Shown here one piece after another: positions 1-13,532 of a stretch of DNA of 64,000 nt. This DNA comes from Pohlia nutans (taxonomy: Eukaryota > Streptophyta > Bryopsida > Bryales > Mniaceae): positions 9,790,001-9,854,000 of the forward strand of contig CM040090.1 of NCBI GenBank assembly GCA_022496805.1, in the 5' to 3' direction. How positions within the stretch are numbered: the first letter of the stretch is position 1; every line of letters begins with the position of its first letter. Made by a program: the position numbers and the translations under genes. The notes under the pieces are model-generated. The model was not told the DNA's origin and did not search any database. It saw nothing but the letters and a program-made list of their open reading frames with translations.

Positions 1-934
1 TAACTTTGGAGTCACACGCCCTTCAAAATCTTGTTTTTGAGTGTGCATTATACGGTTCAAAGACACACTATGATCTTCCAATTCAACGGTCCAACCTTAC
101 CAAGGTTTAACTAACACTTGTTTGATCAAGCAATGCTTATATTTATATGGTTGATTACTATTAATAATATCCTTAATTTCAAGAGAAAGAGTTTTGAAAA
201 CTAAATCACCAAAGATCGGTGGTTTCTACAGAACAGGGTTGGGTGATAAAGGGTTAAGGGTTAATGCATTTGTGTAAGTTTCAACACAAAAAATTTATGG
301 ACCAAAGGTGGTTTTCTTCTACAGTACTGTAGTGATAAATGCCCCTACTTTCCCTGTGCATTCTAGGTTGTTAATTGTTGAGTTTCGCTTCGGAATTGAC
401 TGCTGATGACAGTGTGTAATTTGGTATATTTACATTTGATAGAGCAGCTCGATGTGTTTGATCCTTAAGGAATTTGTTAGGCTATGTTCATGGTTTAGTT
501 AGAATTGGGATATATTGTTTAGAGCAGCTGGCAACATGCATTTGGTTTCAAACATTGAGCATGTTACATCGTTGCAAAATACGTCACATAGTTTCAAGGA
601 ATGCAACTCTATACCGGTACTGAAAATAAACTGTGCCGCTATCCCAGGTTAAAAAGTTTTTCAGAGGAGCGCAAAAGAAAGCCTGTGAAATATGGTTCGC
701 AATGTTCCGTGAAATATGACCGTCCACAATTTTCTGTACAATCTAGTCCATGTTCTGGGCAAGACATGATATGTTCCTTTCTACTTCACAATGATCTAAG
801 TGTGCTGATAGCCGCAGGAATTGCCTTCTGAACGAGTTCATGGCAGATCTTGACACTGGGAAGAAATTGCCGCATACCCAGGTTGGTAGGTTCTCTTCTG
901 AGCAGTAGTTCCACCACAAGTCTACGATTCCTCA
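1..934. other. intergenic, downstream of sucrose synthase
   Basis: AT-rich sequence with no coding region I can support. It would contain the 3' UTR and possibly a last small exon of the minus-strand sucrose synthase gene, because a good splice donor lies near 1,114. No recognisable repeat or RNA gene was seen. Confidence 0.4.
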
Positions 935-3900
935 TCAATTGAGAGGGGTACTGTCTTTGCCTGCACATATCATACATAAATGAGAACTTGAACCTATATG
1001 CATTGTGGGTCTACTAAGCCGTCGATATAGGAAAAGTTGACGCAGGGATGATAATAAGTTTGCAAGAAGGCAATCATCTAGATTTTTTTCAAAGGGTGTA
1101 GAATGTCCATGACATACCAGTTCACGGAACTTCAATATGTAGAACATTTCCAAGTATCTCCGGGATTCCTCCCTGTGCAATTTGGAAACGAACTTCCAGA
1201 ATCCGTAAACGCCAGAGAGTGTCATTAAGCGCTCAGCGTACAATTTCCAAGTATAGCTGCAGGTAACAATACAACTTTAGAAATTAATTTCACTTGAATG
1301 AGCTGTATTGAAACCTTTTATATCCTCAATGGCTGTGTGCAAGAATCCTGAGCAGGTGTAGAAGTGTAACTGACGATGCAATTGATCAATCTCACCTGGA
1401 ATTTATGCGTTCTACACCAGCTTCTGAAATTTTAGTCCATATTGAAGGATCGGTTTTACATTTCTCAAAGAACGCGGCTATGTCTTCGGCAGCTTCGTCA
1501 GGATGATAAGGGTCGATCTGATAACCAGAAATTCCATGCTCGATAATCTCTGCTGGACCTCCATGAGACGTTGCAAAGGTGGGAAGACCACATGCCATCG
1601 CCTCAACCACTGTCAAACCAAAGCCTTCGTAAAAAGCAGGCTGAACAAAAGCTCCATGACCATCTGCAATGTAACGATACAACTCCCCATTTCTTACTCT
1701 ATTCGTTTGTGATCGGATCCATCTGAAGTGATTCTCGAGCTTGTACTCCTTGATAAGATTCTTCATAACCTCAATCTCTTTGACTTCCTCCCGATCCTTT
1801 GATTTGTCAGCGTTGATTTCGCCACCAACAATAACCAGATACATCAACTCCTTCAGTTTCTCACTTTTCCCATACATTTCCACTAGGCCTGTGAGATTCT
1901 TCACCTTATCGAGTCGGGCCATCGTGAAGAGGATAGGCTTTTTCTTATCAATCAAGCCACTGTTGTACAACCAAAGTAACGCATGTCAGAACATTAAGAG
2001 TGATAGAATGGAAGTGCAGACAAGGGACCGGGCTGCATGGATTTCATACGCAGCAGCTTAGCAAATATAGTTCCCGGGCCGCTGTGCAATTTGCAAAGCT
2101 GGTGGAGTGACTTACATATGCTCATCTGTCTGTTCAGGACTATAAAGCAATTCCTCAATGGCTCCATGTAGGCTAGGCAAGCGACGCTCCTCGTCTGTGA
2201 AGGTATAGTAGATGCTCGAGTCAGCACCTGGTGAAACAATGTTAAACTTGGGATCAAAGACGTCTATGCCGTTCACAACTCGATATAGTCCCGGCATTGT
2301 GAATGCCTGATGGCTTTCGTATTGCCCCACGGTATCAGCACTGCAGACGAAAGTAAAAACAATCAGCTCTCTGGATTACTAGCTTGAGAAAAACCAAAAC
2401 TGGACAACCGATTTCAAATTTCCAAAGTTCTAGAAACTTCCATGTCAGCGAATACTGTCGATATCCATTAAAATTAATGTGCCTCAAGTTGGAGAGAAAC
2501 TACACCTTCCGGCAATTTCTTGATAGGTACTGGTGATGATGAAATCCGTATGGTTCATCGCAATGAGGTCAGCAGTGAACTGACAAGAAAAGTGATACTT
2601 CTCTTCAAATTTCTTCCAGTAGATATCCGAGTCTGGATACTTAGTCTTCTCCAACGCATGTGCAATAGTACACTGCAGCAATGCAAAGGTAATCATGAGC
2701 ACGTATCTAATTTTTCCAAACCCTCATCGTCAATTCAAGGCGGAGCAACTGAAAAACTCAAAGAAGTAATTCCATATCCCACTGGTATTGGTAGAAATAC
2801 CTGAGTTACGCCAAGGTGGTGAGAAATCAGCGAAGCCACCAGGTTTCCATCGCTGTAGTTTCCAATCACCAGATCAGGTCGCCCTGAAAGCTCTCCAAGG
2901 ACTTCGCTGGCAGCATCCTGTTCACACGGAGAGATTATTCATTATTCATATTCTTCACAGATAAGTGGGGTTCGAAAAAGTGTTAAAGAAATTAGCATCG
3001 CATGAATAATAAATGTGGCAAAGCTCACTGAGCACATTGCAAGTAATTTGCACCAACCAATGCGCCGAAACGAATCCCAAACTAAGTAAATACCACTACT
3101 TCACTGCTGCAAGTAGCTCAAGATTCAAACATACTTGCAAAGAATATGCATTATAAAAATCGAGATAGATGTCTCACCTGAGCATAAGTTTCCAAGTAGG
3201 GATAAACATCAAATCTCGATATCCAGTTCTTCAGAATTTTTCCTTCGTGGCGAAAAGGAACGCGTAAAATTCTCGAATACTCAGTGCCTGTCACCTTTTC
3301 AATGCGCTGATTGCAGGTGGTACCGATAGCATTGGGAATGAGTCGTGTAAGCTGCCATAAATTCCAAACTCCCGGTCACTATTTTTGCAAACACCTCTGT
3401 CAATCACAAGTTGTTCTGGTTCCGCCTATATCCTGACTAAGGAGTGCATAGCTTAAGTTAAGAGGAATTTGTCACTTTCAAGAAGGTTAAGAGGAAGTTG
3501 TTGAAACATACAATTACGATTTGTGGTTTGAAGTCCAACCCTTGTAGCCTGAGATTCTCAAGCATTTCGTTTTCCAAAGCTCTCACTTGATCCAAGATGT
3601 ACACAACCTGGCCCCAAAACGCACTTAGCACCAAAGGTATAATTCCACCCACAAACCTTGGAGAGAAACAGAAAAAACAAGGCAACGGTCCTAGCAGGTA
3701 GTGTGGTTTATACCTGACCACCGGTGTCAGGCAAGCCGAGAACACCTGCTTGACCGAAGTAACCATGAGGCGAAACAATGACAACGGTGAACACCATGGG
3801 AATTCGAGCCAGGAATTTCTCCAGTGTGTCTGGATCAGGAGCCTGAAGCAGATCTAGCAGCAGTCTCAGATTTTGCAGGACACGAGCAGCTGTATTCCCC

Positions 3901-5849
3901 CAACCCTTTTCAAAACCTAGGTCTTGAAACCTGAAACAGCCAATTAGCATTGGAGTAAACTCATTGGACACTGGCCTCTCGTATTCAAAAAAGCCTTCAT
4001 TAGCTAAGGCCAGTACTATTCCATTATGTATCTTTACAAACATAGAATTTTCAATTAACATCAATTGCATAATGACTGATGATGCAAACTCCGATGAAAT
4101 ACCATGTGCACAAACTATTACGATAGTATCCTCTACTTCTCCTGTGCATCTTCTATGTGATCAGCAAGGTGACTTACTGGTATGCAAAGCTGGAAAACGG
4201 AGTGTCCTCTGGGAGTTTCGATAAAATTTCTTCCGCTTTCACCAACTGTGGACGAAACCTAGCGAAATTTGCAATCCGATCGTTGAGCATCAAGGTCTGC
4301 AGCCATCAGAAAATTGAGTTCCTTTGTTAAGTAGACCATGGGATCGTATTCGGCACCCAATGTACTAGACTTTTTATTGGCGTTCGCCGTTTGATATTGA
4401 TCTGCTCTACTGCCATTGGTACTTTTAATGAATTCACAGTACCGATTCACACCACGGAGAATAAATGAGTATATCGCCCAGTACCTGTCCTCGATATGTA
4501 TGAACGCGAAGGAACTGAAACAAAGGCTCCATGCTCTCCGGTGTATGGAATAGCTGAGCTGACAGGTGACGATTCAGAAACTGCACACCGTGTCCTATTG
4601 ATGATGGCCTGGTCATGCGTGGGAAGTGTGCATTGAAGGGCTCAAAGTCCAGCTCCAGCACAAATGGATCAAGTGTGCTGCATTTACAGCAGTGATATTA
4701 GGGCAATGTTGACCTAATCGCTTTAAGACAGAATGCGAGCAGAAGACAGATCTGCGAGTATTTCACTGCAGGACAGCTTCATGTACGTACTACATGAATA
4801 CCATATAAGCACTGAAATATTGCCACCGTTTAAATAGTGAAAATTTACAGACTGAGGCAAAGAGTGTCAGAGAGAAGTACTTGGAGTCACCGATAAGTTG
4901 TTCTTTGAAACCCAGGTACTCGGATACACTAAGCTCTTCCACAATGAGCTCCTCCACATTGATACGCACATACTCCCATATTCCTGGCTTCGGACGCACA
5001 GCAAATCCAACCCAAGGTGGCGAAACTATGGCTTCCTACACGTCCAACTTCACATCTTTAGCATAAAGCTGTATCAATATGGTCAATATTCCAGATCGAG
5101 ATGGACCATGGTTATTACCTAACTTTTATCTAAACAACACAGACGTATACACTGGTCCCTTAATCGGTACTCCTTTTACCTGACAATTCTCAATAAGCCT
5201 TCCGAAGGCAGTGGTCTTTATGTCGGCTGAATCTTTAGTGAGCTCATCAACCAGATGATGCGGTTGTAGAATTGAACGCCCTAGTGCCACATAACTAAAC
5301 AAATTCCATAGCAAATGTCAGACGCTCGTCAGATAACTGTGTTTGGATTATAACTAAGAATTGAAAAAAATCGGGGAAAGACAGGACAGTAATTCTTCCG
5401 CTAGCAGCTAAGAATGCATAATAGAAGAGTCTCTCTCCTTGTACCTCTTCCTACGCAAGCATTCATAGACTTTGGTAGCGAAAATCTTGTTTGAGGCTAA
5501 CGGTGAGGAGAATAGTGGAATTATAAACCTCGAACAAGTTACACGAGTTATCGACCTCTTACGGCAGGATACATACTTAGGTTGACCACCTATAGCTGAA
5601 TAAAACTCAATGGTTTCCTAAAACTTGCATCTATGGATAAACTAACATATATCGCAACCCCTTCGAATCGAGGATAAAGATAAGAACAAAGTCAAAGAAT
5701 ACTTGCGACCAATAAGCAAGAAGTTTAAATTGGATATTGTACCGTTGAAGAAGGTTAAGAAGTTGATTGCGATGCTGTTGAACTTCATTCTGGATTCGCT
5801 CTCTCATGCTGGTAAGGCGCCGAAGCTTCGGTCCTCCTTGCGCCGTCAT
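935..5849 (-). CDS. SUS: sucrose synthase
   Basis: Cytosolic glycosyltransferase that reversibly converts sucrose plus UDP to UDP-glucose plus fructose, feeding cell-wall and starch synthesis. About 13 coding exons can be read on the minus strand, with splice sites that keep frame: 5849-5743, 5294-5180, 5035-4881, 4677-4485, 4296-4178, 3930-3714, 3607-3513, 3351-3178, 2917-2801, 2672-2506, 2340-2116, 1959-1396 and 1256 onward. The order matches the whole plant SUS family: an N-terminal regulatory region, then a GT-B synthase domain with the stretch GRIPMVF-like (ARIPMVF), [37 protein letters not shown] and the C-terminal E-x7-E nucleotide-sugar motif in [12 protein letters not shown]. The N-terminus has LRRLTS, which fits the CDPK phosphorylation site known in SUS. 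An in-frame Met lies 7 codons upstream of the chosen start. The C-terminal end is uncertain: either exon 13 reads to a stop at 935, giving an odd tail of about 60 residues, or it splices at a GTATGT donor near 1,114. Confidence 0.93.
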
Positions 5850-6942
5850 CTTGGAAAGCTGAAATTTCAAGGTCTACGTACCAATCTGCACTGCCAGTAT
5901 GTCCGATTAAGCAGCCTTGACTATCAACATAATCCCCGCAGCTCGAGCTAAGTAAAGAACAAATACCGGCAACGGACGAATTGACAACCGGGATTACTTT
6001 CAAACAGAAATGCTTGACATGCACGCACATTCAATCGTTTCGCAGTCGCAAAAAAAATCTAATCAAGCCACTTTATAAATTAAGAGCAGAGAACGAACAA
6101 TTTACAATCACAAATTTGAAACAGAAATGCTAGATCGTGCATTCCGCGCTCAAAAGTACTCTCCACCAAGAAGCTCTCATGGCAACACACTCATTTCAAA
6201 AACGAATCAACCCGCACCTGATCGATCGCTTGTCACCGATCCAATTAAGCTTGAAAAACCGAAGTATGTATATTTCAACCCTGGTCTGCGAAGAATAGTT
6301 GAAGCGTGCACTCAAACAACACGTACAAACTGAATAAGATGAATGTAGTCTCGCGAGAGACGGAATTAAAAGCGGGAAAATCAAAAAGCAAGAAAGAGAT
6401 AATAATGATGTGGTCCCGATGGCGGAGGAAGTTTATAAGTCACGCTTTTGTACGATAGCAAGCGACTTGAATTGCGTCAGCTAGAGCTGCAGCCATAGTT
6501 GAATTAGGGGATCGGAGGATTGACGTGAGTCAGCACATGCAATGCAAGCTTTGGATACTTTGGCTGTAGTGCTCGTTGGCAAATATCTTGGAATTTTCTA
6601 TTGATCTCCTCATGCACGGTAGACGGTACCAATCTCTGCCGCAAAATCTTCGCTACAATTGTCGTGCAAGTGACCGGGCAAAAGACTGCGCCATTCTTCC
6701 CTAGCTGACTCACTGTCGTCTTGTTGCAACTTGCCAGTGCCAGGACTCTTGACCGGGCGCCTACCGACACGTGTCTGGCTGCCTCATTCAATGCATGTAT
6801 ACTCCTCGACGTTAACGTCAAGAGGGCCTGGGCGGGGCAGCCCGGAAAGGGGTTGAAATTTTTGGAGGAAAGAAAAACAAAAAAAAATGAAAAAACGGCT
6901 CAGCTGGCCAACATTGTTGCGGCATTGTAAGGTAACTATACC
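5850..6942. other. upstream region of sucrose synthase
   Basis: Probably the promoter and 5' UTR of the minus-strand sucrose synthase gene. Short open frames occur on both strands (for example 6504-6821 minus) but they match no family I know and show no domain. I do not call them genes. Confidence 0.35.
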
Positions 6943-6946
6943 TTAA

Positions 6947-7472
6947 CCCCTAAAAGCCCGAGGGGTATTGGACAAAACATAGATGTGTTATAATATGTGC
7001 CTTCCATATGTTTGATGAAGGTTGGTTCAATAGACAAAATGTAGAGTATCATCTTTACAAATTATCCATACGGTCAAACTTCCAAAATAATCTTTAGATC
7101 ATTTTTTAATGAATTTAAAAGCATTAACCTTCGAAAATTTGTATAAATTATAATTTTCAATTTTAGAGTTCAAAATTTAGTACGATTGGTTAAAGTTGGG
7201 CTATCTATCGTAAACTTCAAAAAAGCAAGAGAAATGATGGAGGAATCATCATTACTTTCCCCAAATAGCAAATTTTGTAACACTAAGACAATGTTGAGGT
7301 GATCTACTTTGAAAAATTCTCCCGGGTGGAGTTTAACTCGGATTGCCATAATTCAAATTGGGTTGGAAAGTAGACTTGATGTAGTATTTAAAAATATTTT
7401 TTATTTTTTTGTTCCGGGCAGCCCGTTTTTTCCGGGCAGCGACCAGAAAATGGTCGCTTGGGAGCTTAGGGG
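6947..7472. mobile_element. short TTAA-flanked inverted-repeat element
   Basis: A 526-bp non-coding element flanked by TTAA on both sides (6943-6946 and 7473-7476). The left end reads CCCCTAAAAGCCC and the reverse complement of the right end reads CCCCTAAGCTCCCAAGCG, so the ends are imperfect inverted repeats. The right end is nearly identical to the sequence at 8,962. The interior around 7,290-7,390 resembles 30,670-30,770, so it belongs to the same family as the large structure that follows. A TTAA target plus terminal CCC is the signature of piggyBac-type elements; no transposase is present. Confidence 0.6.
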
Positions 7473-8010
7473 TTAAAGCGTTCACCTTACCAACTGAGCC
7501 TATTTACACATATAGAACAAATAATATTTTCATATGACAAGTTCAAGAGAATTTCAACGCACTTTAGCATGCATTATTTGGACACCGTATGAATAAGTTA
7601 TAAATTTCCAAAGTGCTAACTGTAGGTTGACCTTAAAGCAACCCTAAACTCTGATGTTCAGATTGTGCACATTCTCATAAACAGTAGAATATCAAAATCT
7701 ACTTATTACGGAAGATTGAGCTATGGACGCTTTTAAGTAAGGGTCGCTTTTAGATATAGTTACCTTGGCACTGCGGCACTTTTCAATAAACGACCTTTGT
7801 TGTCCCAACTTCAACTCCTGTTCATTTTTATAATTTTGATTGTTTGCCGATGGCTCCACAATCTCTCAAATTAGGAACAAGTTTGCAATCTAAATTGCTT
7901 TTTCAGTAGCTTTCCAACGCACCAATCCTCCATTGATTTGGTTGAGAAAATCTACTTTTTTCTCAATTGTTCCTTTATAAAAAGATCGTGGGGCTTTTTT
8001 TGAAGTTTAA

Positions 8011-8567
8011 CCCCTAACCGCCCAACCATGCATATTTTGCATGATGTACGGATTTGAAGTCCGTTTTCTCATCCATTATGCGCTTTTTGCAATGTGGATT
8101 TTTTGTTGAAACTTTTATGGGAAGTTAGCTCCGTGCATGTGTGATCCGATTAGAAAGGGGATGATTTGTGAAATTTTTATGCCTCGTTTCATGTTGTAGT
8201 GTTCCACCCAAAATTTCGCAAATTTTAGTCTAAAAGTGCTTATAAAAATGTCAACTACTAAAATTAAACAACCAAAAAATCTCCAAAAATCACTACACTT
8301 AGAGCATTACATTTCAATCCATCACAACAAGTTTCATTATTAAATTGTCAATATCTTATTCGTATTCATGTCACAAATGAGTGTTAAATTTTAAGTTTGA
8401 AATTTAATACACAAATATTGATGATAACAATTGCAAATCTAACCATATGGATAGAATCTTAAATGCATAATGTAAAAATTTTATTCATTCATCAACTTGA
8501 AAATATCCCTCTTAGTTGCAATTTTTGAAAAATTGCCAAATCTGAAAAGGGTGAGAACATTTAGGGG
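8011..8567. mobile_element. short TTAA-flanked inverted-repeat element
   Basis: A 557-bp AT-rich non-coding element between TTAA at 8007-8010 and TTAA at 8568-8571. The left end is CCCCTAACCGCCC; the right end read in reverse is CCCCTAAATG. It has the same TTAA plus CCCCTAA ends as the elements at 6,947 and 59,352. No coding capacity. Confidence 0.5.
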
Positions 8568-8961
8568 TTAACTCCTAAATGCCTAAAGCCCTCTCCAAAT
8601 TTGTCAGTTTTGCAAAGATGCGTTATAAAATACAATTTAGAGGGACATTTTGAACTTTATATATGAATAAAAGTTGTACATTATGAATTTTAGATTCTAT
8701 GCATATGGTTAGATTTATGATTGCTATTATCAATAATTTTGTGTAAATTTTAATAAAATAAAAATGATAATACTTTTTTTTCTTATAAAAATCATGAAAA
8801 TTACAAAAATACTCATAATAGTATGAAACTGTTAGGGAAAATGTAGATAATAGTGATTAACAACAAGGTCTAGGTGGTATACTTCTTGAGCTTATATAAA
8901 AAGAAATTTGATAGAATTTTTTCTAAACTGTATATTAGAATTTTAGGACTTTGAGCTTTAA

Positions 8962-11375
8962 CCCCTAAGCTCCCAAGAAACCATTTTGTGTTTGTTGCAC
9001 ATTTTCTTGGGCCACCTTCGCCCAAAAAATATCATTTTTTCAAAAAAATAAGACTTGATGTTATACATAAACGAGTCTTCTTTTCAATCCAAATAGAATT
9101 ATATCCATACGATCAAAACTCCACTTAGGGAAACTTTTCAAAGTGAAACACCTCAATGTTAAATGCAGCTTCAACACTTCATGTAAACTTGCACAAAAAT
9201 CTAAGGCAACTAGATTCATTACGCACCTCAAAAGAAATTGACTCTAGCCCATATAGGTTGCATGCCATGAGTTATGATTTCTTTTAATTGGAAGTGAGTT
9301 GAAGATATAATCTAATTTTGCATAATTCTCTTGATTCTTTCATAACCCCACCCATTACAAGGTCTTTGAATAAATGCTTATGAATTAAACATCTTGTCAA
9401 ATCAAGTCATTCATCTTGTTGACTACCTCACCTTAAGGATGGCAAAAAATGGCACTTCATTTCTATTTTTTTGGTTTGGAAGCCCATCAAAGCAATGTTG
9501 CCCAAATGTTTTAGGACTTGAAATTTTAAAATCTCAGCTTCATTTGCTATTATTTTGACATCCGTACGGTCAAATGTCTTGAAATTTTGAGAGATGTTTT
9601 ACAAGGCTTAAGAGTAAAATAGCCTATGGTTGGAATGTAAAAAATGATTTTGAAAAGCATCTAGATATCATCAACAAAAATTTCCAAAATGAAGCGGATT
9701 TGGGTGGGAGACCACCCTCAGGCATTTATAGATTAAAGGGTTGTAAAATAAATCAAATTTAAACAGTTTGAAGAATTATAAATTGGACTAAAAAATAGAT
9801 AATAACTCCCACATTTTTTCAATCGAGACCATTTTCATTTGAAATTAGGAATTTAGTGAAAATTGGTGATCGACCAAAACAAGACCAAATATGGCCCCAC
9901 CAGGCTCTTTCCATTTGTAAGGCTTAAAAATAGAGCTTTCAATATTTATACTGGTAACCCAAAATATTTTATTGTTTTTCAAGAGAATCAATAGAATGGA
10001 CTCAATATTTATGAAAATAGATGAAACATAGATACCTAATTGTTAATATAGTTCTTATCATCCGTCTTGTCGATAGGCCCTTATTATAAATTTATTATTG
10101 ACTTCCAATGTAAATAGTACATAATACATCTGTTGACAATGTAAAGATAAGCAATGCCCTAGTTGTAGGTATATATTGGAATGGAAACCCCAAGTCTGAA
10201 TAATTGCAGATAATGCCCACTCTTAAGGTTTAGTATATTAACCTATAAGCGTCCATACTACAATTATCATTCCAGTCAAACCTCATTAATTTGTCACATT
10301 TTAAATGGTAATATTCTTTTTTTTGATAAATTTTCTCATATAACATATCCTTAAACCAAGTTATACTAAATTTTTCATAATTATTTAAATGAAAATAAAT
10401 TTATAAGATTTTTCAAGGTTTTTTCTCTTGTGATAGCCATAGTGATTACAAAAATGCCTAAAATGGTTTTTTTTTTTTTTTTAAATGTAAAAGATAGTCA
10501 TGAACAACAAGGTGAAGGCTACATGCTTTTCAAGCTTACACAAAAAGAAATTCAGTTGAAAACAAACTCTGCAGTAAATACTGGAATTTAATGGTTGCAG
10601 CTTTAAAGTGCTACAAGAATCACAACTTTAACAATTTTGAAGAACCGTAAATGGGTCTAGAAAGTAGAAGACAACTACCACACATTTCTAGTCGGGACCA
10701 ATTTCATGTGAAATTCGGAACTAGGTGAAAATCAGCGTTTGACTAAAAAAAGATCAAACATGGTCCCACGGGGCTATTTGTGTGCTCAAGGGTTACAGAC
10801 AATGTACCTCCCACTCCTCAGGGGTTGTAAAATTCACCTAAATTGTATACCATAATATACTTTTTTACGTTTGGTAAATAACACGACTAACTAGTAATGA
10901 TTGCAAAATATAAATATTTTTATACCCTAAATCCAAAATATTGATACCAATACAATCCTAAATAGTACAAACTCACGGTACGTAGTGAAATTCAATATAC
11001 ACATGCAATACAACTATTGATTAAGGTACTTGAAAACCTCAAACAAGTCCAATCTAATATTTCAATACTCATATTGATATCTATGATTATAATAGTCTTA
11101 GATTGATATACCCACAAACAAATTCACCACACCTACAGTGTCTTGGGTATCCATTATAGATCTTTAACATTACATAACATGCCTCAACAGAAGTTTACAC
11201 ACATACATTGCTATCCAAGAGCATTACAAGATTGTCAATAAACGTTATGCATGGTCAATTACAGTGAATTTCATCCTATGTTACTATAGAATTTTCTAAA
11301 AGAGGAATTAGATAAAGTGGCCATGCCCACATGATTCGAGAGCTACAAGATCATTCGTCCGAGTCAATAGCCACC
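8962..11375. repeat. outer left arm of a large inverted repeat
   Basis: AT-rich sequence starting with TTAA then CCCCTAAGCTCCCAAG. Long stretches are the diverged reverse complement of 29,574-30,870. For example, the 9,460-9,500 segment pairs with about 30,340-30,380, 9,600-9,700 with 30,130-30,250, and 10,850-11,080 with 29,574-29,760. From about 11,050 to 11,375 it also pairs with 14,975-15,342. It carries about 1 kb of extra sequence (roughly 9,740-10,830) not found on the right, with its own internal diverged direct repeat (9,745-9,920 and 10,610-10,800). No genes. Confidence 0.65.
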
Positions 11376-11774
11376 AACACGCAATTCGCTATTTATGCAC
11401 TTGGTCAAGTGCGCTCATTTCATAAACATATTTGACTTTAAAAAAAACCGGTGAAAAAGTTCTCTAAAAAACATCAATGTTGTCTTTTTACTATCACTTA
11501 AATTGTAAATAAATAATTATTTTAATTATTTTTTATTCATATCTTTATCTTTTCTTTTATCTTTTCTTTCATCTTTTTTTTTCAACTTGATTTCTTTCTT
11601 GTCTTCTTTCTTGTCTCCCTCTTATCTTTCTTTTGTCTTTCTTTTTGTCTTTCTTTTTGTCTTCCTTGTCTTTTTTTTCTTCTACTTTTTCTTCAGTTGT
11701 GGCCGCTGAACCTAAAACAATGGGAGCAAACCGAAAAAAAAAAAAAAAAAAAAAAAGTTTTTTATTTTTTATTT

Positions 11775-11807
<33 letters not shown>

Positions 11808-11939
11808 ATTCCGGGTTGGCTATGAGGTGCTGCAGAACCCTAAATGGCAGCCGCCAAAAAAAAAAAAAAAAAAAAAAAACTTTTTTTTTCTTCTTTTGGT
11901 TGGCCGTGGGGTGCTGCTAAATCCTAAATGGCGGCCGCC

Positions 11940-11982
<43 letters not shown>

Positions 11983-12497
11983 TTTTTTTTGACTTTTTTG
12001 ACTTTTTCCAAAATTTACTATTTTTAGCCTCTGGGTGCGCGGCCGCGCACCCAAAGACCCTCCCATCTCCCTCTCATCTTCTTCTTCTCTCCTCACATAT
12101 ATAGAGGAAAGGAGAGGGATGGGAGAGGGAGTGGGAGAATGATGAGAGAGACCCCTCTCCCCTATATATATGAGGAGAGGGGAGAGAGATGGAGAGGAGA
12201 TGAAGGTAGAGAGGGAGATGAAGATGGAAAGAGAGATGAAGATGGATAGGGAGATGTAGAGGGAGATTGAAGAGTCTTTGGGTGCGCGGCCGCGCACCAG
12301 AGGCTAAAAATAGTAAATTTTGGAAAAAGTCAAAAAAGTAAAAAAGAAAAACTTTTTTTTTTTTTTTTTTTTGGGCGGCCGCCATTTAGGGTTTAGCAGC
12401 ATCCCACGGCCAACCAAAAGAAGAAAAAAAAAGTTTTTTTTTTTTTTTTTTTTTTTTTTTTGGCGGCTGCGTTCAGCAGCACCTCATAGCCAACCCG

Positions 12498-12555
<58 letters not shown>

Positions 12556-12926
12556 TTTTTTTTTTTTTTTTTTCTGTTTTGTTTTTTTTTGGTTTGCTCC
12601 CATTGTTTCGGGTTTAGCGGCCAAAAAAAGACAAGGAAGAAAAACAGGAATAGAAGAAGAAAGACAAGAGGGAGACAAGAGGGAGACAAGAAAGAAGACA
12701 AGAAAGAAATCAAGTTGAAAAAGAAAAGATGAAAAAAAAAAAAAAAAAAAAAAGATAAAGATAAGAATAAAAAATAATTAAAATAATTATTTGTTTACAA
12801 TGTAACGGATTGAAGAAAGACAATAATCGTCGATTTAAAAAAAAAAAGTTAGACCAAAAAAATTATGCGCCCGAGAACCAAGTGCATGATTATATGGCCA
12901 AGTGCGTAAATAGCGAATTGTGTGTT
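11376..12926. mobile_element. foldback element inserted in the left RING copy
   Basis: A 1,551-bp element that is palindromic from end to end. Its ends are AACACGCAATTCGCTATTTA and, reversed, AACACACAATTCGCTATTTA. The arms contain mirror-image stretches, long A and T tracts, a CTTTCTTGTCTTC/GAAGACAAGAAAG pair, and a NotI-like GCGGCCGC core placed symmetrically near 12,040 and 12,285. The centre is purine/pyrimidine-rich. It is flanked by CACC (11,372-11,375 and 12,927-12,930), while the intact mirror copy near 14,975 has a single CACC, so the site is a clean filled/empty pair. The open frames inside are homopolymer translations, not genes. Confidence 0.85.
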
Positions 12927-13532
12927 CACCATGCTACGCATATTTGCAACGTCACGAGCCATTTCCATGATATCTTCCAAATCCTTCCGCAGTCTCTTCA
13001 CAGCTACGTGATGTCCATTAATCCTAAAATATATTATACTCTCTTTCACTCGCATTTCTCTCCGACTTATTCTTTCCGTCTGGAAGTCAAAAAACACTTC
13101 CACCAGATTAAAATACAATGCACCAAGGCGGGCTTCAATGCTAGAAAGTCCTTCACTTCGCACACTCAACAATTGCTCATAAACCGTCTCCAAGAAATCA
13201 AGTGATTTTAGCACTACAATTCCACTAGGATAGTTCTCGCTTGCAGCTAATTCTAAAGTAGCAATAGGAAGTGGACTAGGACGCCGTGGGATGACGTCAA
13301 CAATACCACTGCCATCGCTATCACACTTTGCATCTCTAGGGTTCACTTCAACTTTGGATCCATAAATGGGAATCACATTAGTGGTGCTCCTCAAAGTAGC
13401 TTTACAAACAGGGCATGGTTTTGGTGATGGATCTGGGAGCACCCGGTACAAGCATGGCCAACAAAACATGTGACCACAAGAGGTTGCAACAGGGTTTTTT
13501 GGAGGCGCAAGGTTGCAGATGTGGCAATCCAT
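12849..13532 (-). pseudogene. RING-finger protein, left mirror copy with altered C-terminus
   Basis: The protein opens MDCHICN and has a RING finger with CxxC, SCGHMFCWPCL and CPVCK spacing followed by VIPIYG, the arrangement of RMA-type E3 ubiquitin ligases. Those ligases transfer ubiquitin and are normally ER-anchored, but no C-terminal membrane segment is visible here. It is the reverse complement of the 14,373-14,999 copy, with one obvious amino-acid difference (HHVAV against HHVVV). After MRSMV the frame runs into the foldback element's terminal repeat and gains about 24 foreign residues instead of ending AIDSDE. I chose the internal Met because upstream residues lack family character. 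Whether the changed protein is functional is unknown; it may simply be broken. Confidence 0.7.

Noticed and set aside
6129..6821. Small frames upstream of sucrose synthase as possible genes
   Set aside because: Short, on both strands, no recognisable domain and in the expected promoter/leader region. Not enough to support a gene.
11633..12718. Several open frames of 60-130 codons on both strands rich in Lys or Phe
   Set aside because: They are translations of A/T tracts and purine-rich repeats within the palindromic foldback element, with no domain and mirrored on both strands.
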